64,000 nucleotides of DNA from Hyphomicrobiales bacterium (GTDB lineage Bacteria > Pseudomonadota > Alphaproteobacteria > Rhizobiales > Xanthobacteraceae). The position numbers and the translations under genes are program-made. Shown piece after piece: positions 1-8,052 of this stretch. Numbering within the stretch: the first letter of the stretch is position 1; every line of letters starts with the position of its first letter. The stretch lies in NCBI GenBank assembly GCA_009377695.1, contig WHTP01000003.1:33901-97900 (forward strand), written 5' to 3'. Below the pieces are notes generated by a model, which saw only the letters and a list, made by a program, of their open reading frames with translations, was not told the DNA's origin and searched no databases.

Positions 1-909
1 TTTCCCGCGTATGCGCAGGAGTGGCCAACCAGGCCGATCCGCATCATCGTGGGCACCGCGGCGGGCGGCAGTCCCGACATCGTCAGCCGACTACTCGCCG
101 AGAAGCTCGCGGTTCAACTCGGCCAGACCATCACCATCGAGAATAACACGCAAGGCGCCGGTGCGGTCGCCCAGCAGATGGTCAGCCGCGCACCGGCGGA
201 CGGCACCACCGCGATGATGATGACGGCCGGATATCCGCCGCAGATGGCGCTGCGCAATCTCGGTTTCCACCCGATCGACGGCTATTCGTTCGTGACGCAG
301 ATCTGCGGCTATCCGATGGTCTATGCCGTCAAGCCGGATTCGCCGATCAAGTCCTTCCCCGATCTGTTGGCGAAGGCCAAGGCAAGCCCCGGCAAGCTGA
401 CCTATTCGATCACCGCGCTCGGCTCGATCTATCATGTGCTGACGAAGTGGATCGAGCTCGAGTCCGGAACGGAGATGACGCCGGTGCCCTATCGCGGCAC
501 CGCACTGGCGCTGCAGGACGTGCTGGGTGGTCGCGTTGACGTGATGGTGGATGCGGCGACGTCGATGTTCCCGCGCATCCAGAGCGGGCAGCTTCGCATG
601 CTCGCTGTTTCGTCTGCCGGCCGCTACCCGCTCATGCCGGAAGCGCCAACGGTGGCGGAGAGCGTTCCCGGCATCGAGTTCATGTCGTGGCTCGGTCTCG
701 TGATGCCGCCGGGAACGGCGCGTCCGATCATCGATCGGTTCAATTCCGAAGTGCATCGAGCGCTGAAGCTTCCTGATATCGTTGCGAAGCTTGCCCAGGC
801 CGGCAACATCCCGACGCCGTCCACGCCGGAAGCCTACCGCGATCGCGTCGCGCGCGAGATCAAGACCTGGAGCCGCGTGATCGCGGCGGCAGGGATCAAG
901 GCGGGGTAA
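1..909 (+). CDS. TTT-family (Bug) periplasmic solute-binding protein, 5' end outside window
   Basis: The reading frame is open from base 1, so the start lies upstream. The first visible residues (FPAYAQEWPTRPIRIIVG) look like the end of a signal peptide followed by the Bug-family opening. Family marks follow: IRIIVGTAAGGSPDIVSRLLAEKL, an IENN element, and the late 'PVPYRGTALALQDVLGGRVDVM' segment that lines the ligand cleft. Bug proteins capture carboxylates in the periplasm for a TctA/TctB membrane pair, or act as orphans. No tctA or tctB lies next to it here. Only the signal peptide start is missing, since about 302 residues are visible against a usual 320. Family assignment is firm; the ligand is unknown. 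Confidence 0.9.
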   Translation, partial: FPAYAQEWPTRPIRIIVGTAAGGSPDIVSRLLAEKLAVQLGQTITIENNTQGAGAVAQQMVSRAPADGTTAMMMTAGYPPQMALRNLGFHPIDGYSFVTQICGYPMVYAVKPDSPIKSFPDLLAKAKASPGKLTYSITALGSIYHVLTKWIELESGTEMTPVPYRGTALALQDVLGGRVDVMVDAATSMFPRIQSGQLRMLAVSSAGRYPLMPEAPTVAESVPGIEFMSWLGLVMPPGTARPIIDRFNSEVHRALKLPDIVAKLAQAGNIPTPSTPEAYRDRVAREIKTWSRVIAAAGIKAG

Positions 910-969
910 GTATCCAGTCGCGCCATCATTGAATGGCTTGCTACAACCGTGTCATGCCGACGCTTGGCC

Positions 970-1575
970 ATGACGGAGAAAATACCCCTACCCATGACCG
1001 CCGAAGACAAGCTTGCGTGCGCTGACGTCATCGTGTCCTGGGGACTCTGCCGCGACCAACGGCGCTGGCCTGAGCTCCTTTCCACGTTCCATCCTGACGG
1101 CGAGATCGCGGTGTCTTGGTTCCGCGGGCCGTTCGCGGAATTCGTGGAGCATTGCAAGCGCGGCGGACCGTCGAAGCACCTGATCATGGCGCCGCTGGTG
1201 CGGGTCAATGGCGAGCGCGCCACGGCCGAAACCACGATCGTCATCCTCGTGCGGCAGGCGATCGAAGGCCAGTCTGTCGACATGACCTCGCGGGCGCGTT
1301 TCCTCGATCGGCTGGAACGCCGTGGCGGCGAATGGAAGATCCTCGAACGCGCCGCAGTCTATGAGCAGGACCGTCTCGATCCGGTCGTGCCCACGGAGGC
1401 CTTTGCACGCATGATGCATGACGTGCAGGTGGCGCAGTATCCCGAGCCCTATCGCTATATGGCGCTGCGGCTTGCATCCGCAGGGCGGCCGCTGGCAGAG
1501 CCAGTACACTACGATGGTGCACCGCATACGGGCGCGCTCATCGCGCGCTATGCAATCTGGCTTGCGGGCAAATAA
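970..1575 (+). CDS. NTF2-like/SnoaL-type protein
   Basis: A 201-residue protein with the NTF2-like pattern: an N-terminal helical stretch (AEDKLACADVIVSWGLCRDQRRWPEL), 'FHPDGEI' on the cone wall, 'FVEHCKRG', then strands ending 'GGEWKILERAAVYEQDRLDP'. This fold serves small hydrolases, isomerases and dehydratases, and also ring-hydroxylating dioxygenase beta subunits; nothing here fixes a reaction. The start could be GTG 949, ATG 970 or ATG 994. I chose 970 because it keeps the usual short leader, but no strong ribosome site decides it. It lies 40-60 bases after the Bug gene on the same strand and may be co-transcribed. Confidence 0.7.
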   Translation: MTEKIPLPMTAEDKLACADVIVSWGLCRDQRRWPELLSTFHPDGEIAVSWFRGPFAEFVEHCKRGGPSKHLIMAPLVRVNGERATAETTIVILVRQAIEGQSVDMTSRARFLDRLERRGGEWKILERAAVYEQDRLDPVVPTEAFARMMHDVQVAQYPEPYRYMALRLASAGRPLAEPVHYDGAPHTGALIARYAIWLAGK

Positions 1576-1643
1576 ATCGCGCAATCAACAACCAACTCAA
1601 AAACGCGATAAGCTCGCGGGACAAAAACTCCGGGAGGACGCTG

Positions 1644-2209
1644 ATGCATACTGGTCGCGGGCCCTTGGGCCGCCTGTCCCTGATTGTTGCGTTTGCCTGT
1701 CTCGCCTCGGCTCATGCGAATGCGCAGCCGGGCGCGAAGCCGGCAACCGTCCTCGAGAACGAGTACGTGCGCGTGAGCCGCAACATCGCCCCCTGCGCCG
1801 TGGCCAGCCCGGGCACCTGTGAGGACCGTGTGATTCTCGCGATGGGAGATCTGACCCTCAGCTCGGAAGGCAAGAAGCGGCCCATGAAGCGTGGGAAGCT
1901 TGCGGTCTTCGCCTCCCGCCAATCCTATGGGATCGCGGTCGGCTCGCCGTTTTTCGAGGTCACGATCAAACCCAAGCATCCGAGGAGATCCTGTCCGCCG
2001 GGGATACGCGCCCGCGGCGCAGCCACGCCCAGCGGGTCGAAATCCGGTTGAATAACGGCCCGATGCTGCGCCAGCAGGTCTGGCACGACGGCAAGATGAC
2101 CGAGACCGAGCCGGTGATCGTAAACTGGCGTGAGCCTGTCATCCACGTCGTGCACAACATCGGTGATGCACCGCTACACAATTTCATCCTGGAATTCATT
2201 CCGCAATAG
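1644..2209 (+). pseudogene. Secreted cupin-like small protein, frameshifted
   Basis: The first part starts at ATG 1644 with a signal peptide ending near 'ASAHANAQ', then 'ATVLENEYVRVSRNIAPC' and reads to 'FFEVTIKPKHP' near base 1980. That frame then runs to an unrelated tail and stops at 2051. The frame one base back carries the matching C-terminal half: 'EEILSAGDTRPRRSHAQRVEIRLNNG', then 'VHNIGDAPLHNFILEFIPQ', stopping at 2209. Together the pieces resemble a secreted cupin-like family. The join near 1975-2000 lost one base net, and probably a block of about 20 residues if my memory of the family is right. It is either a decayed gene or a sequencing error. Confidence 0.65.
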
Positions 2210-2277
2210 GCGGCGACACCATGCCCAATGGCCGGCAGCCATGTTGGCCGCATAGACAAGGAAGCAGGAGCAAGCCC

Positions 2278-3249
2278 ATGAAACGACACCGATCGCTCGC
2301 GCTCGCCCTTGTCGCCGCAGTCCTGGCCTCCTTGCCGGCGGCCGCGCAGGAGTGGCCCACCAAATCGGTACGCATCATCGTGCCATTCGCTGCCGGTGGT
2401 GCCGCCGATACGGCGGCGCGGCTTTACAGTGAGGCATTGAGCCAGACCTTCGGGAAGCAGTTCGTGATCGAGAACCGGCCGGGCGGTGGAGGCATTCCGG
2501 TGGCGGAAGCAGTCTCCCGCGCCGAGCCCGATGGCTACACGCTGATGGTGTCCGGCGTTCCGGTCATCGTGGTGGGGCCGGCGATGAACAAAAACGTCAG
2601 CTACGACCCGATGCGCGATCTCACCCACATCGCGTATTTCGGCGGTACGCCGAACATGCTGGCGGTGCATCGCTCGCTTGGCATCAAGACTTATGCCGAG
2701 TTCCTTGCCTATGCGCGCAAGCAGCCGACCGGCACCGATTACGTATCGGCGGGGTTCGGCACCATGGGCAATTGGAATGCGGAATATCTGGCGACGCTGG
2801 AGAAGGTCAGGCTCAACCACATCGCCTACAAGGGCGGCTCGCAAGCAATCGTCGATCTGGTCGCCGGCCATGTCAAAGCCTCGGTGCTGACCTGGACGGC
2901 CATTGCCCAGCATGTCCGCTCCGGCACACTCGATGCGCTGGCGGTGACATCGGCCAAGCGGCTGCCATATCTGCCGGACGTCCCCTTCCGTGAACTCGGC
3001 CACAAGGATTTCGTCTCCGTGACGTGGTTCTCGCTGTCGGGGCCGCCGAAGCTGCCGCGCGACGTCGTCGACAAGATCAACGCGGTGGTGGTCAAGGCAA
3101 TGAATCGGCCGGAAATCCGCAAGACTATCCAACGCGATGCGATCGAGACAGCGCCGATGACGCCCGCCGAGCTCAATGCGTTCGCGCAGGCTGAGATCGA
3201 TCGCTGGGGGCCGCTGGTGCGACGCATCATGGCGCGGCGGCAGAAGTAA
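2278..3249 (+). CDS. TTT-family (Bug) periplasmic solute-binding protein
   Basis: A complete 323-residue binding protein. The signal peptide runs MKRHRSLALALVAAVLA to about residue 23, cleaved near AAA/QEWP. Bug marks: 'VRIIVPFAAGGAADTAARLYSEAL', 'VIENRPGGGGIPVAEAVSRAEPDGYTLM', 'NHIAYKGGSQAIVDLVAGHVKA' and 'LAVTSAKRLPYLPDVPF'. ATG 2278 is supported by AGGAG at 2266-2270, seven bases upstream. It should bind a small carboxylate or similar solute in the periplasm. No membrane components are adjacent, so it may share a distant TctAB pair such as those at 46-52 kb. The ligand cannot be read from sequence. Confidence 0.93.
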   Translation: MKRHRSLALALVAAVLASLPAAAQEWPTKSVRIIVPFAAGGAADTAARLYSEALSQTFGKQFVIENRPGGGGIPVAEAVSRAEPDGYTLMVSGVPVIVVGPAMNKNVSYDPMRDLTHIAYFGGTPNMLAVHRSLGIKTYAEFLAYARKQPTGTDYVSAGFGTMGNWNAEYLATLEKVRLNHIAYKGGSQAIVDLVAGHVKASVLTWTAIAQHVRSGTLDALAVTSAKRLPYLPDVPFRELGHKDFVSVTWFSLSGPPKLPRDVVDKINAVVVKAMNRPEIRKTIQRDAIETAPMTPAELNAFAQAEIDRWGPLVRRIMARRQK

Positions 3250-3254
3250 AAACA

Positions 3255-3284
3255 AAGCCCCGGGATAGGGTCCGCCCGGGGCTT
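3255..3284. terminator. Hairpin terminator between convergent genes
   Basis: A perfect 10-bp inverted repeat, AAGCCCCGGG at 3255-3264 and CCCGGGGCTT at 3275-3284, separated by 10 bases. It starts five bases after the Bug gene stop and lies between two convergent genes, so it can serve both strands. Only a weak T run follows on the plus strand. Confidence 0.75.
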
Positions 3285-3309
3285 CGTTCAACCAACTTGT
3301 TCACGGCGG

Positions 3310-4155
3310 TTATTTGCCGCGCACGACCTCGCCATACTGCGGCGGCCGTTCGAGGTAGCCCCGCTGCATCATCCAGTCGACCTTTTCCTGGAATTCGGAC
3401 GGCTTGTAACCTTGCACGCCCAGGAGCTCCGGCATCATGCCGGCCTTGCGCTGCTCGGGCGTGAGGTCCCGCAGCACTTCGTCGCGGGAACGCTCGTCAT
3501 TGGCGCGCAGGTACTCGACCGCGCGGTTGAGCGCGCGGGTGATCTTTTGGGCAGTGTCGTCATCGACGTCGTCGCTGGCGACGATGCCGCCACGCCAGCG
3601 TAGGTCGCAGAGTTTACGGCAACCGGCGGCCAAGGCGCGACTGACCAGCGGTTCCATCAGTGCCGCGGCCTCATTCTTGCCCGAGAGCAGGGCATCGAGC
3701 CGGTCGTTGGCGTGCTCGAGCTTGATCTCCTTGAACGGAACGCCAGCCCCTTCTAGCGCCTCGACGGCGGCGTAGAAGGTGCCGGCATGCCACGTCACCG
3801 CGATCGGAACATTGCGCAGCTGCGCCACGTTCGTGATCTTGGAATCTTTGCGCACCATGATCGCGCCGGTGCGTGCCGTGGTATCAAGGCCGATGATCTT
3901 GCCGGCGCCGAGCTGCTGGACGCGCTCGATCGCGCCCCATTCGCAGACCGGATAGACGTCAAGCGCGCCAGCCTGAAGCTGGGATTCCTTCCAGCGCTCC
4001 GAGAAGTTCTCCACCCGCCCGGCGACGCCCTTCGGGTTGTCCTCGTGATACTCGACATTGAGGCCTTCGGCCTTGAAGAAACCCTGCTCGACCGCGACCC
4101 GCCAGGGCCGGTCGTGGGCGTTACTGTCACCTTGCAGACGGATGGTTTTTGTCAT
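3310..4155 (-). CDS. NitT/TauT-type ABC transporter substrate-binding protein
   Basis: A 281-residue protein of the NMT1/THI5-like periplasmic-binding fold: 'HDRPWRVAVEQGFFKAEGLNVEYHED' (the 'G.F..EGL.V' opening), 'DVYPVCEWGAIERVQQLGAGKIIGLD', 'ITNVAQLRNVPIAVTWHAGTFYAAVEAL', and a helical C-terminal half. Relatives bind nitrate, sulfonates, pyrimidine precursors or aromatic acids. There is no signal peptide, which is odd for an ABC binding protein; either it acts in the cytoplasm or export differs. No permease or ATPase gene is adjacent. Family is clear, ligand unknown. Confidence 0.8.
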   Translation of the reverse strand: MTKTIRLQGDSNAHDRPWRVAVEQGFFKAEGLNVEYHEDNPKGVAGRVENFSERWKESQLQAGALDVYPVCEWGAIERVQQLGAGKIIGLDTTARTGAIMVRKDSKITNVAQLRNVPIAVTWHAGTFYAAVEALEGAGVPFKEIKLEHANDRLDALLSGKNEAAALMEPLVSRALAAGCRKLCDLRWRGGIVASDDVDDDTAQKITRALNRAVEYLRANDERSRDEVLRDLTPEQRKAGMMPELLGVQGYKPSEFQEKVDWMMQRGYLERPPQYGEVVRGK

Positions 4156-4496
4156 GGACGGTTCCTCGTTGCTATGAGGTCAAGATAGTCGAAGTTGGTC
4201 AATCCGGCCAACGTCAAAACGGCAGCGGCGTGCCGATATACGGAACGTCCTTCAGGTGAGTCGGATCTCGGCGCAAGCACGCGACCCTGGCGCGTTTGGC
4301 GACGCGCCTGCGTGCATCGTCGCCCTTGTTCGTGCTGGGCGCAAGTTGGTGGAAATCCCTTAGAATTTGGCCGGTAAATATGCGGCCTCTCAAATATACC
4401 CGCGGAGACGCTGGCTTTTCTGTCCGGAGACCCCATATCCAATAAGGGTTTGAGGGGAGGCATTCGATTGCAGCACCAAGAATACTGGAGAAACAC
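4156..4496. other. Intergenic region, no gene seen
   Basis: These 341 bases separate divergent genes. A reading frame crosses it on the minus strand but overlaps the upstream region of both neighbours and has no family features. The last 60 bases hold the leader of the following gene, with GGAG about 10 bases before its ATG. I see no repeat or RNA gene. Confidence 0.5.
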
Positions 4497-4841
4497 ATGA
4501 CCGACACAGGAGAGCCCGGGGGAACCACTCAAACCGTTGATAGCGGTTGTGACAGACACGACGCTTCCGACGTTTCCGAGTCTAAAACCGTGTTCGACTA
4601 CGGACGCTCGGCTGAGCTGTTTCCCACCCGAAGCCGTAAGCCGCGCCGCAGTCCGTTGAGCTACAAGCGATTTGACACGGCCGCAGCCGCAATCCGGTTC
4701 GCCATCGAAGAGCTTCCGAGCGAGCTTCTGCTAGGGGCCTACTTGCAGGTCGATGAGGAGCGCTTCGGCAGTGATGGCATCCGCAGACTCTATGACAGCT
4801 CCCGGTACCCTCTGAAGCGCCGCGCCGCATCACAGGGATAA
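4497..4841 (+). CDS. Conserved hypothetical protein of Bradyrhizobium-type genomes
   Basis: A 114-residue soluble protein. The first 30 residues are polar and probably disordered. Then comes a basic stretch (PTRSRKPRRSPLSYKRFDT) and an acidic helical half, 'AAAAIRFAIEELPSELLLGAYLQVDEERFGSDGIRRLYDSSRYPL'. The pattern 'RFDTAA.AIRFAIEELP..LL.GAYL.VDEERF' recurs in small proteins I recognise from related genomes, none with a known role. GGAG precedes ATG 4497 at a normal distance. The DUF1488 gene follows 20 bases later on the same strand, so the two are probably co-transcribed. Confidence 0.7.
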   Translation: MTDTGEPGGTTQTVDSGCDRHDASDVSESKTVFDYGRSAELFPTRSRKPRRSPLSYKRFDTAAAAIRFAIEELPSELLLGAYLQVDEERFGSDGIRRLYDSSRYPLKRRAASQG

Positions 4842-4861
4842 CAGCGCGAAGGCGGCCCGCC

Positions 4862-5125
4862 ATGGCTCTAACTTTCCCCAATCGCAGTCGCTCGTATGAC
4901 GCAACGCGCCGTGCAGTGCGGTTCTGGGGATATGACAGCGCGATGGAAGCGTCATTTTACGTGACCGAGGATGCCTTAAAGCGCGTGCAGCCGGACATGC
5001 GGCTGGACGAGGCTGGCCTGCTCCAAGCTTTCGATTCGAATCGAGAAGTGATCTACAACGCCGCAATCAAGGTTTATGCGCGCGGGCCCAAGGGCTCATA
5101 CGATCTCAAACAGAACGATTTTTGA
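4862..5125 (+). CDS. DUF1488 family protein
   Basis: An 87-residue protein matching the small DUF1488 family: 'LTFPNRSRSYDATRRAVRFWGYDSAMEASFYVTEDALKRV', then 'DEAGLLQAFDSNREVIYNAAIKVYARG', ending 'YDLKQNDF'. The family is widespread in Alphaproteobacteria and cytoplasmic, without assigned function. The length is full. It lies 20 bases after the preceding small gene on the same strand. Confidence 0.85.
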   Translation: MALTFPNRSRSYDATRRAVRFWGYDSAMEASFYVTEDALKRVQPDMRLDEAGLLQAFDSNREVIYNAAIKVYARGPKGSYDLKQNDF

Positions 5126-5179
5126 AGCGGCCGGAGGTCGGCCTGTGTGCTCGGGAGAACCTGTGTGCTCAGAAGAGCC

Positions 5180-5302
5180 TCAGAAGAATGTCGTGAAATT
5201 GAACACCCAGAGAAACGTCAAAAACAGAACAAGGGTGGCGAGTCCCGGCGCGTGCAGCCCATAAGGACCGACCAGAATTCGCGAAATCGCTGTCGATGAC
5301 AT
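5180..5302 (-). CDS. Possible 40-residue single-span membrane miniprotein
   Basis: On the minus strand ATG 5302-5300 opens a 40-codon frame ending at TGA 5182-5180. After a short polar start (MSSTAISRILVGPYGLHAPG) comes a hydrophobic run, LATLVLFLTFLWVFNFTTFF, that fits one membrane span. The ribosome site is weak (GGGA about 11 bases upstream). It sits alone between the DUF1488 gene and a repeat pair. The composition is convincing for a membrane miniprotein, but no homolog was checked. Confidence 0.35.
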   Translation of the reverse strand: MSSTAISRILVGPYGLHAPGLATLVLFLTFLWVFNFTTFF

Positions 5303-5421
5303 GGCGGTGGTCCCACGGTTTCAAATTGCCTGATGCGTGAGCTCACGCTCGCAGAATAGCGACGTCAACACAACGGCGCTGCCCGGACAATTCGCCGCCG
5401 GCTCCAGAGCCGCGATTTCCC

Positions 5422-5499
5422 CTACTGGGGTTTCGATTCCGAAGTTCGTACCATTTCGCAGCGGCCTCTTATACGAACTTGGAAATCGAAGGACACCAG
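5422..5499. repeat. CTAG palindromic element, type B (degenerate)
   Basis: An imperfect palindrome with arms reading TTCGATTCCGAAGTTCGTA on the left (from 5431) and the complement TACGAACTTGGAAATCGAA on the right (to 5490). Its ends, CTACTG and CACCAG, have drifted from CTAGTG/CACTAG. It overlaps the next element by its last four bases. Confidence 0.85.
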
Positions 5500-5572
5500 T
5501 GGTCCTTTGATTCTAACATTCGCAAAGTCGCCCGCTGAGAAAGGGATGCGAATGTTGGAATCGGACCACTAG
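5496..5572. repeat. CTAG palindromic element, type A
   Basis: A 77-bp palindrome. The left arm reads TGGTCCTTTGATTCTAACAT and the right arm ATGTTGGAATCGGACCA, with a spacer near AAGTCGCCCGCTGAGAAAGG. It ends in CTAG at 5569-5572. CTA at 5569-5571 is the complement of the TAG stop codon of the ParB-like gene that begins there on the minus strand. Confidence 0.9.
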
Positions 5573-5817
5573 AACTTTCGGGCTTGCACGAGGTAGCCGG
5601 CGATCGTCGTTTCGCCGAGCGCCTTGCATGCCTCGAGCCGGTGCAGGCCTTCCACCAGGACCAGGCGCGCGCCGTCCTGGCGCACGAGGATCGGGCTCTG
5701 CTGGCCGACCTCCAGGATGCTGGCGGCGATCTCGTCGACGGTCGCCGGGACGAGGGTCGCACGCCGCTTTACCGGCACGTAGATGTCCTCGATACGGTAG
5801 GTCTCACGCTTCATCAT
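5569..5817 (-). CDS. ParB N-terminal-like domain protein (short)
   Basis: An 82-residue protein consisting only of a ParB/Srx-type domain: 'YRIEDIYVPVKRRATLVPATVDEIAASILEVGQQSPILVRQDG', then 'VLVEGLHRLEACKALGETTIAGYLV', where 'G.HRLEA...LG' corresponds to the nucleotide-binding GERRxxA region of ParB. It lacks the helix-turn-helix and dimer domains of true ParB, so it is not a full partition protein. It is divergent from the ParA-like gene 175 bases away. Its stop codon TAG is the edge of the type A palindrome, so the element may have landed exactly at the stop. Confidence 0.75.
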   Translation of the reverse strand: MMKRETYRIEDIYVPVKRRATLVPATVDEIAASILEVGQQSPILVRQDGARLVLVEGLHRLEACKALGETTIAGYLVQARKF

Positions 5818-5992
5818 GCCGGGGGTCCATACCCCCAGTTAGCATGGTCCCCGGCCGGCAGGGCGCTTTTCAAGCGAAAATTCGCCGTGGCCGGTCACCG
5901 GCGGGGGTCAATTTCACGTGGGTGCCATAGGGCCGAATCACGGGTCATGCTATTTTCACCGCCGAATCACCGGGTTTACCGAGGGGTTGCCC

Positions 5993-6670
5993 ATGAACGT
6001 CATCGTCTTCGCGTCGCGCAAAGGCGGCTCGGGTAAGAGCACGTTGACCGCTCACCTGGCCGCACACGCGTACAAGCCGTCGCGGTCGGTGCTGCTGGTC
6101 GATGCCGATCCGCAGGGGTCGCTCACGCTCTGGCACAAGCTGCGCGGCACCAATGAGCCGCCGCTGGTCGATGGGACCGACGGCGTGCGCGCCATCGTCT
6201 CGTCCGCCAAGCGCCAAGGCTACGAGTGGGTGTTCATCGATACGCCGCCGACGATGTCGGCGGTGGTCACCGATGCCATCCATGCCGCGACGCTGATCAT
6301 CATTCCGGCGCGGCTCACCTTGTTCGACCTCGCCGCGATTAAGGAAACGATGGACCTTGCCCGCCAGCTCCGCCGGCCTTATGCGGTCGTCATCAACGGC
6401 GTGCCGCCGCGGCGCGACAACACTGAATCGCCGTTCGTGCGCGAAGCGCGTGCGGCGCTGACCAGCCTTAACGTCCCGGTCTGGTCCGGCCAGATCACGA
6501 CGCGCAACAACTACTCGCTGGCGCTGGCAGAAGGCGAGGGTGCCGCCGAATACGAGGCCGGATCCGAGGCGGCGAACGAGATCGCCAGCCTGTGGACGGC
6601 GATCGACAAGTCGGTGAAAGCGATTCACGGCCACTACGCCGGCGTCGCGATGCATCGCGTGGCGGCGTAG
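5993..6670 (+). CDS. Orphan ParA-like P-loop ATPase
   Basis: A 225-residue deviant Walker-type ATPase. The Walker A motif KGGSGKS is at residues 10-16, with signature lysine K10 and catalytic K15. 'LLVDADPQGSLTLWHKLRG' is the A' motif, and 'GYEWVFIDTPPTMSAVVTDAI' is Walker B. Such ATPases dimerise on ATP and position DNA or protein cargo. GAGG about 8 bases before ATG 5993 supports the start. The nearby divergent ParB-domain gene may be its partner, but no parS-like site or ParB helix-turn-helix is present. A paralog with the same architecture lies at 10.2 kb. Role beyond the ATPase is open. Confidence 0.85.
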   Translation: MNVIVFASRKGGSGKSTLTAHLAAHAYKPSRSVLLVDADPQGSLTLWHKLRGTNEPPLVDGTDGVRAIVSSAKRQGYEWVFIDTPPTMSAVVTDAIHAATLIIIPARLTLFDLAAIKETMDLARQLRRPYAVVINGVPPRRDNTESPFVREARAALTSLNVPVWSGQITTRNNYSLALAEGEGAAEYEAGSEAANEIASLWTAIDKSVKAIHGHYAGVAMHRVAA

Positions 6671-6689
6671 ACCGAAACCTTCGCGGTCT

Positions 6690-7155
6690 GCCGCCATTGC
6701 CATTGTCGTGGCCTTCGGCGCCAATGCGCAGAACATTCCGGACTGCGCTGCGATCACTGCTGCGCCCGATCGTGAGGACTGTGATAATCGACAAGCGTGG
6801 CGGTTCGATCTTTATTGCCTTCTTCTTTTTCTATCACGGCGTGACCTACGTGAAGGTCGAGCGAGCCGCGATGAATAAGAGGATGTTCTCGGCACTCAAA
6901 TCCGGCGGACCCGGTGGGATGCTGGTGATCGCGGATCATTCGGCGGCAGCGGGGCCGGCCCCAGTGTAAGAGCTTGCAGCGCATTGAAGAGGCGGCAGCG
7001 CGGCGAGATTCGGCAGCGAGATCGAGGCGGCAGGATTCAAATTTATCGGCGAAGCCGACTTTCCTGCGCCGTCCAAGCGACACGCGCGACTTCTCCTCGA
7101 CGCACCCGCTGGTCCGGTCGACGAATTCGTGATGAAACTGCAATGGCCGAACTAA
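6690..7155 (+). pseudogene. Secreted SAM-dependent methyltransferase-like gene, heavily decayed
   Basis: Fragments of one family appear in shifting frames. 'AIAIVVAFGANAQ' is a signal peptide end. 'FIAFFFFYHGVTYVKVERAAMNKRMFSALKSGG', then 'MLVIADHSAAAG', is the late methyltransferase core, stopping at 6969. 'LQRIEEAAARR' follows in another frame, then 'EIEAAGFKFIGEADF', 'LRRPSDTRDFSSTHP' and finally 'GPVDEFVMKLQWPN' to TAA at 7153-7155. In living relatives these pieces are collinear in one frame, with a SAM-binding block that is missing here. At least three frame changes plus an internal deletion show a dead gene rather than one sequencing error. Confidence 0.7.
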
Positions 7156-7455
7156 ATCTCCACAATCTTTAGTCTTGTTCGTGCCTGTTGTTCCTGCGCT
7201 TTGCCGCGCGGAAACAATTCGCCTTTCACCATGTCATGATTCAATACGACGTTCGAACGGTGTTGCCATGGAACCGCACCACAGTGCAGCATATTCTTGT
7301 TTTTAGTGCACACGCGTTTGTGAGCGGTGCGATGGTTTCGCGCGAAGCGAAATTGGGAACGGGCGGCGGGCTGGAGCGGTTTCATCCCTATCAACGCTGC
7401 GGCCCGACGTCCGCATATCGAATGATATTCACCACCACCCACGTTGGAGAATGAC
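7156..7455. other. Intergenic leader region, no gene seen
   Basis: Three hundred bases between the methyltransferase pseudogene and the next secreted protein. A plus-strand frame from about 7188 has no family features. The final bases hold the ribosome site (GGAGA at 7446-7450) of the next gene. No repeat or RNA gene is evident. Confidence 0.45.
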
Positions 7456-7887
7456 ATGAGACTACCGACCCGAACTCTCGCTGCCGCGCTCATTGCGGCC
7501 GCCGTCCCGCTGCTCGGTACCGGTCCCGCCGCAACGGCGCCGCTTTCACAGTCGCTGGCGCTCAATGGCGCTGATGTCGGGAGCGTCGAGCAGGTGCAGT
7601 ATCGCCGCTGGCATCGCGGGCGCTGGATCGGCCCGGCTGCCGCAGGCCTCGCCGCCGGCGCGATCATCGGCGGTGCTATTGCAGCCTCGCAATACAATGA
7701 CGGCTACTATGCTTACGGCGCAGCGCCCGGGTATGCGTACGCCGCAGCGCCCGGGTATTACAGCTATGGCGCCGCACCTTATGGGGGCGGGTACTACTCT
7801 TCCAACACCCGGCTATCCCCGCAATGGGGCTCCTGCACCGGTGACCGCGATGAGGACAGCGCGTTTCCACCCTGGGCATGTCGATAG
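7456..7887 (+). CDS. Secreted Gly/Tyr/Ala-rich small protein
   Basis: A 143-residue protein: signal peptide (RLPTRTLAAALIAAAVPLLG to about residue 27), then 'VQYRRWHRGRWIGPAAAGLAAGAIIGGAIAASQ' with a glycine-zipper-like hydrophobic run, then a low-complexity stretch with tandem 'AYGAAPGYAY/AAAPGYYSYG' units. The RRWHRGRW-GP...GAIIGG layout recalls BA14K-like envelope proteins, but the usual C-terminal cysteine motif is absent and the last 30 residues look out of frame, so the 3' end may be altered. GGAGA precedes ATG 7456 by five bases, and a strong terminator follows. Probably periplasmic or outer-envelope. Confidence 0.6.
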   Translation: MRLPTRTLAAALIAAAVPLLGTGPAATAPLSQSLALNGADVGSVEQVQYRRWHRGRWIGPAAAGLAAGAIIGGAIAASQYNDGYYAYGAAPGYAYAAAPGYYSYGAAPYGGGYYSSNTRLSPQWGSCTGDRDEDSAFPPWACR

Positions 7888-7913
7888 CTTCAAGCTTAGG
7901 CAGACTTGAGACC

Positions 7914-7949
7914 AAAAGGCGCCATTCCGCGGCGCCTTTTGCTTTTTTT
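7914..7949 (+). terminator. Strong rho-independent terminator
   Basis: AAAAGGCGCC at 7914-7923 pairs perfectly with GGCGCCTTTT at 7931-7940 around a seven-base loop. A run of seven T follows at 7943-7949. It lies 27 bases after the stop of the secreted Gly/Tyr-rich gene. Confidence 0.9.
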
Positions 7950-8052
7950 GCTCTGATGGAACACGGGCTCTCGACGCTCGTTGTCTGATGGGGCGACGGC
8001 CGAGCAGGCGTCCGGCCGCTTCGGTCAGGAATGCCTCTAAAGGAGTGCGTCC

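Noticed and set aside
1966..3291. 441-codon minus-strand open frame
   Set aside because: It is antisense to the Bug gene at 2278-3249, which has a signal peptide, ribosome site and family motifs.
4152..4559. 135-codon minus-strand frame before the 4.5-kb gene
   Set aside because: No motif, overlaps the leaders of both neighbours, and its composition differs from nearby real genes.
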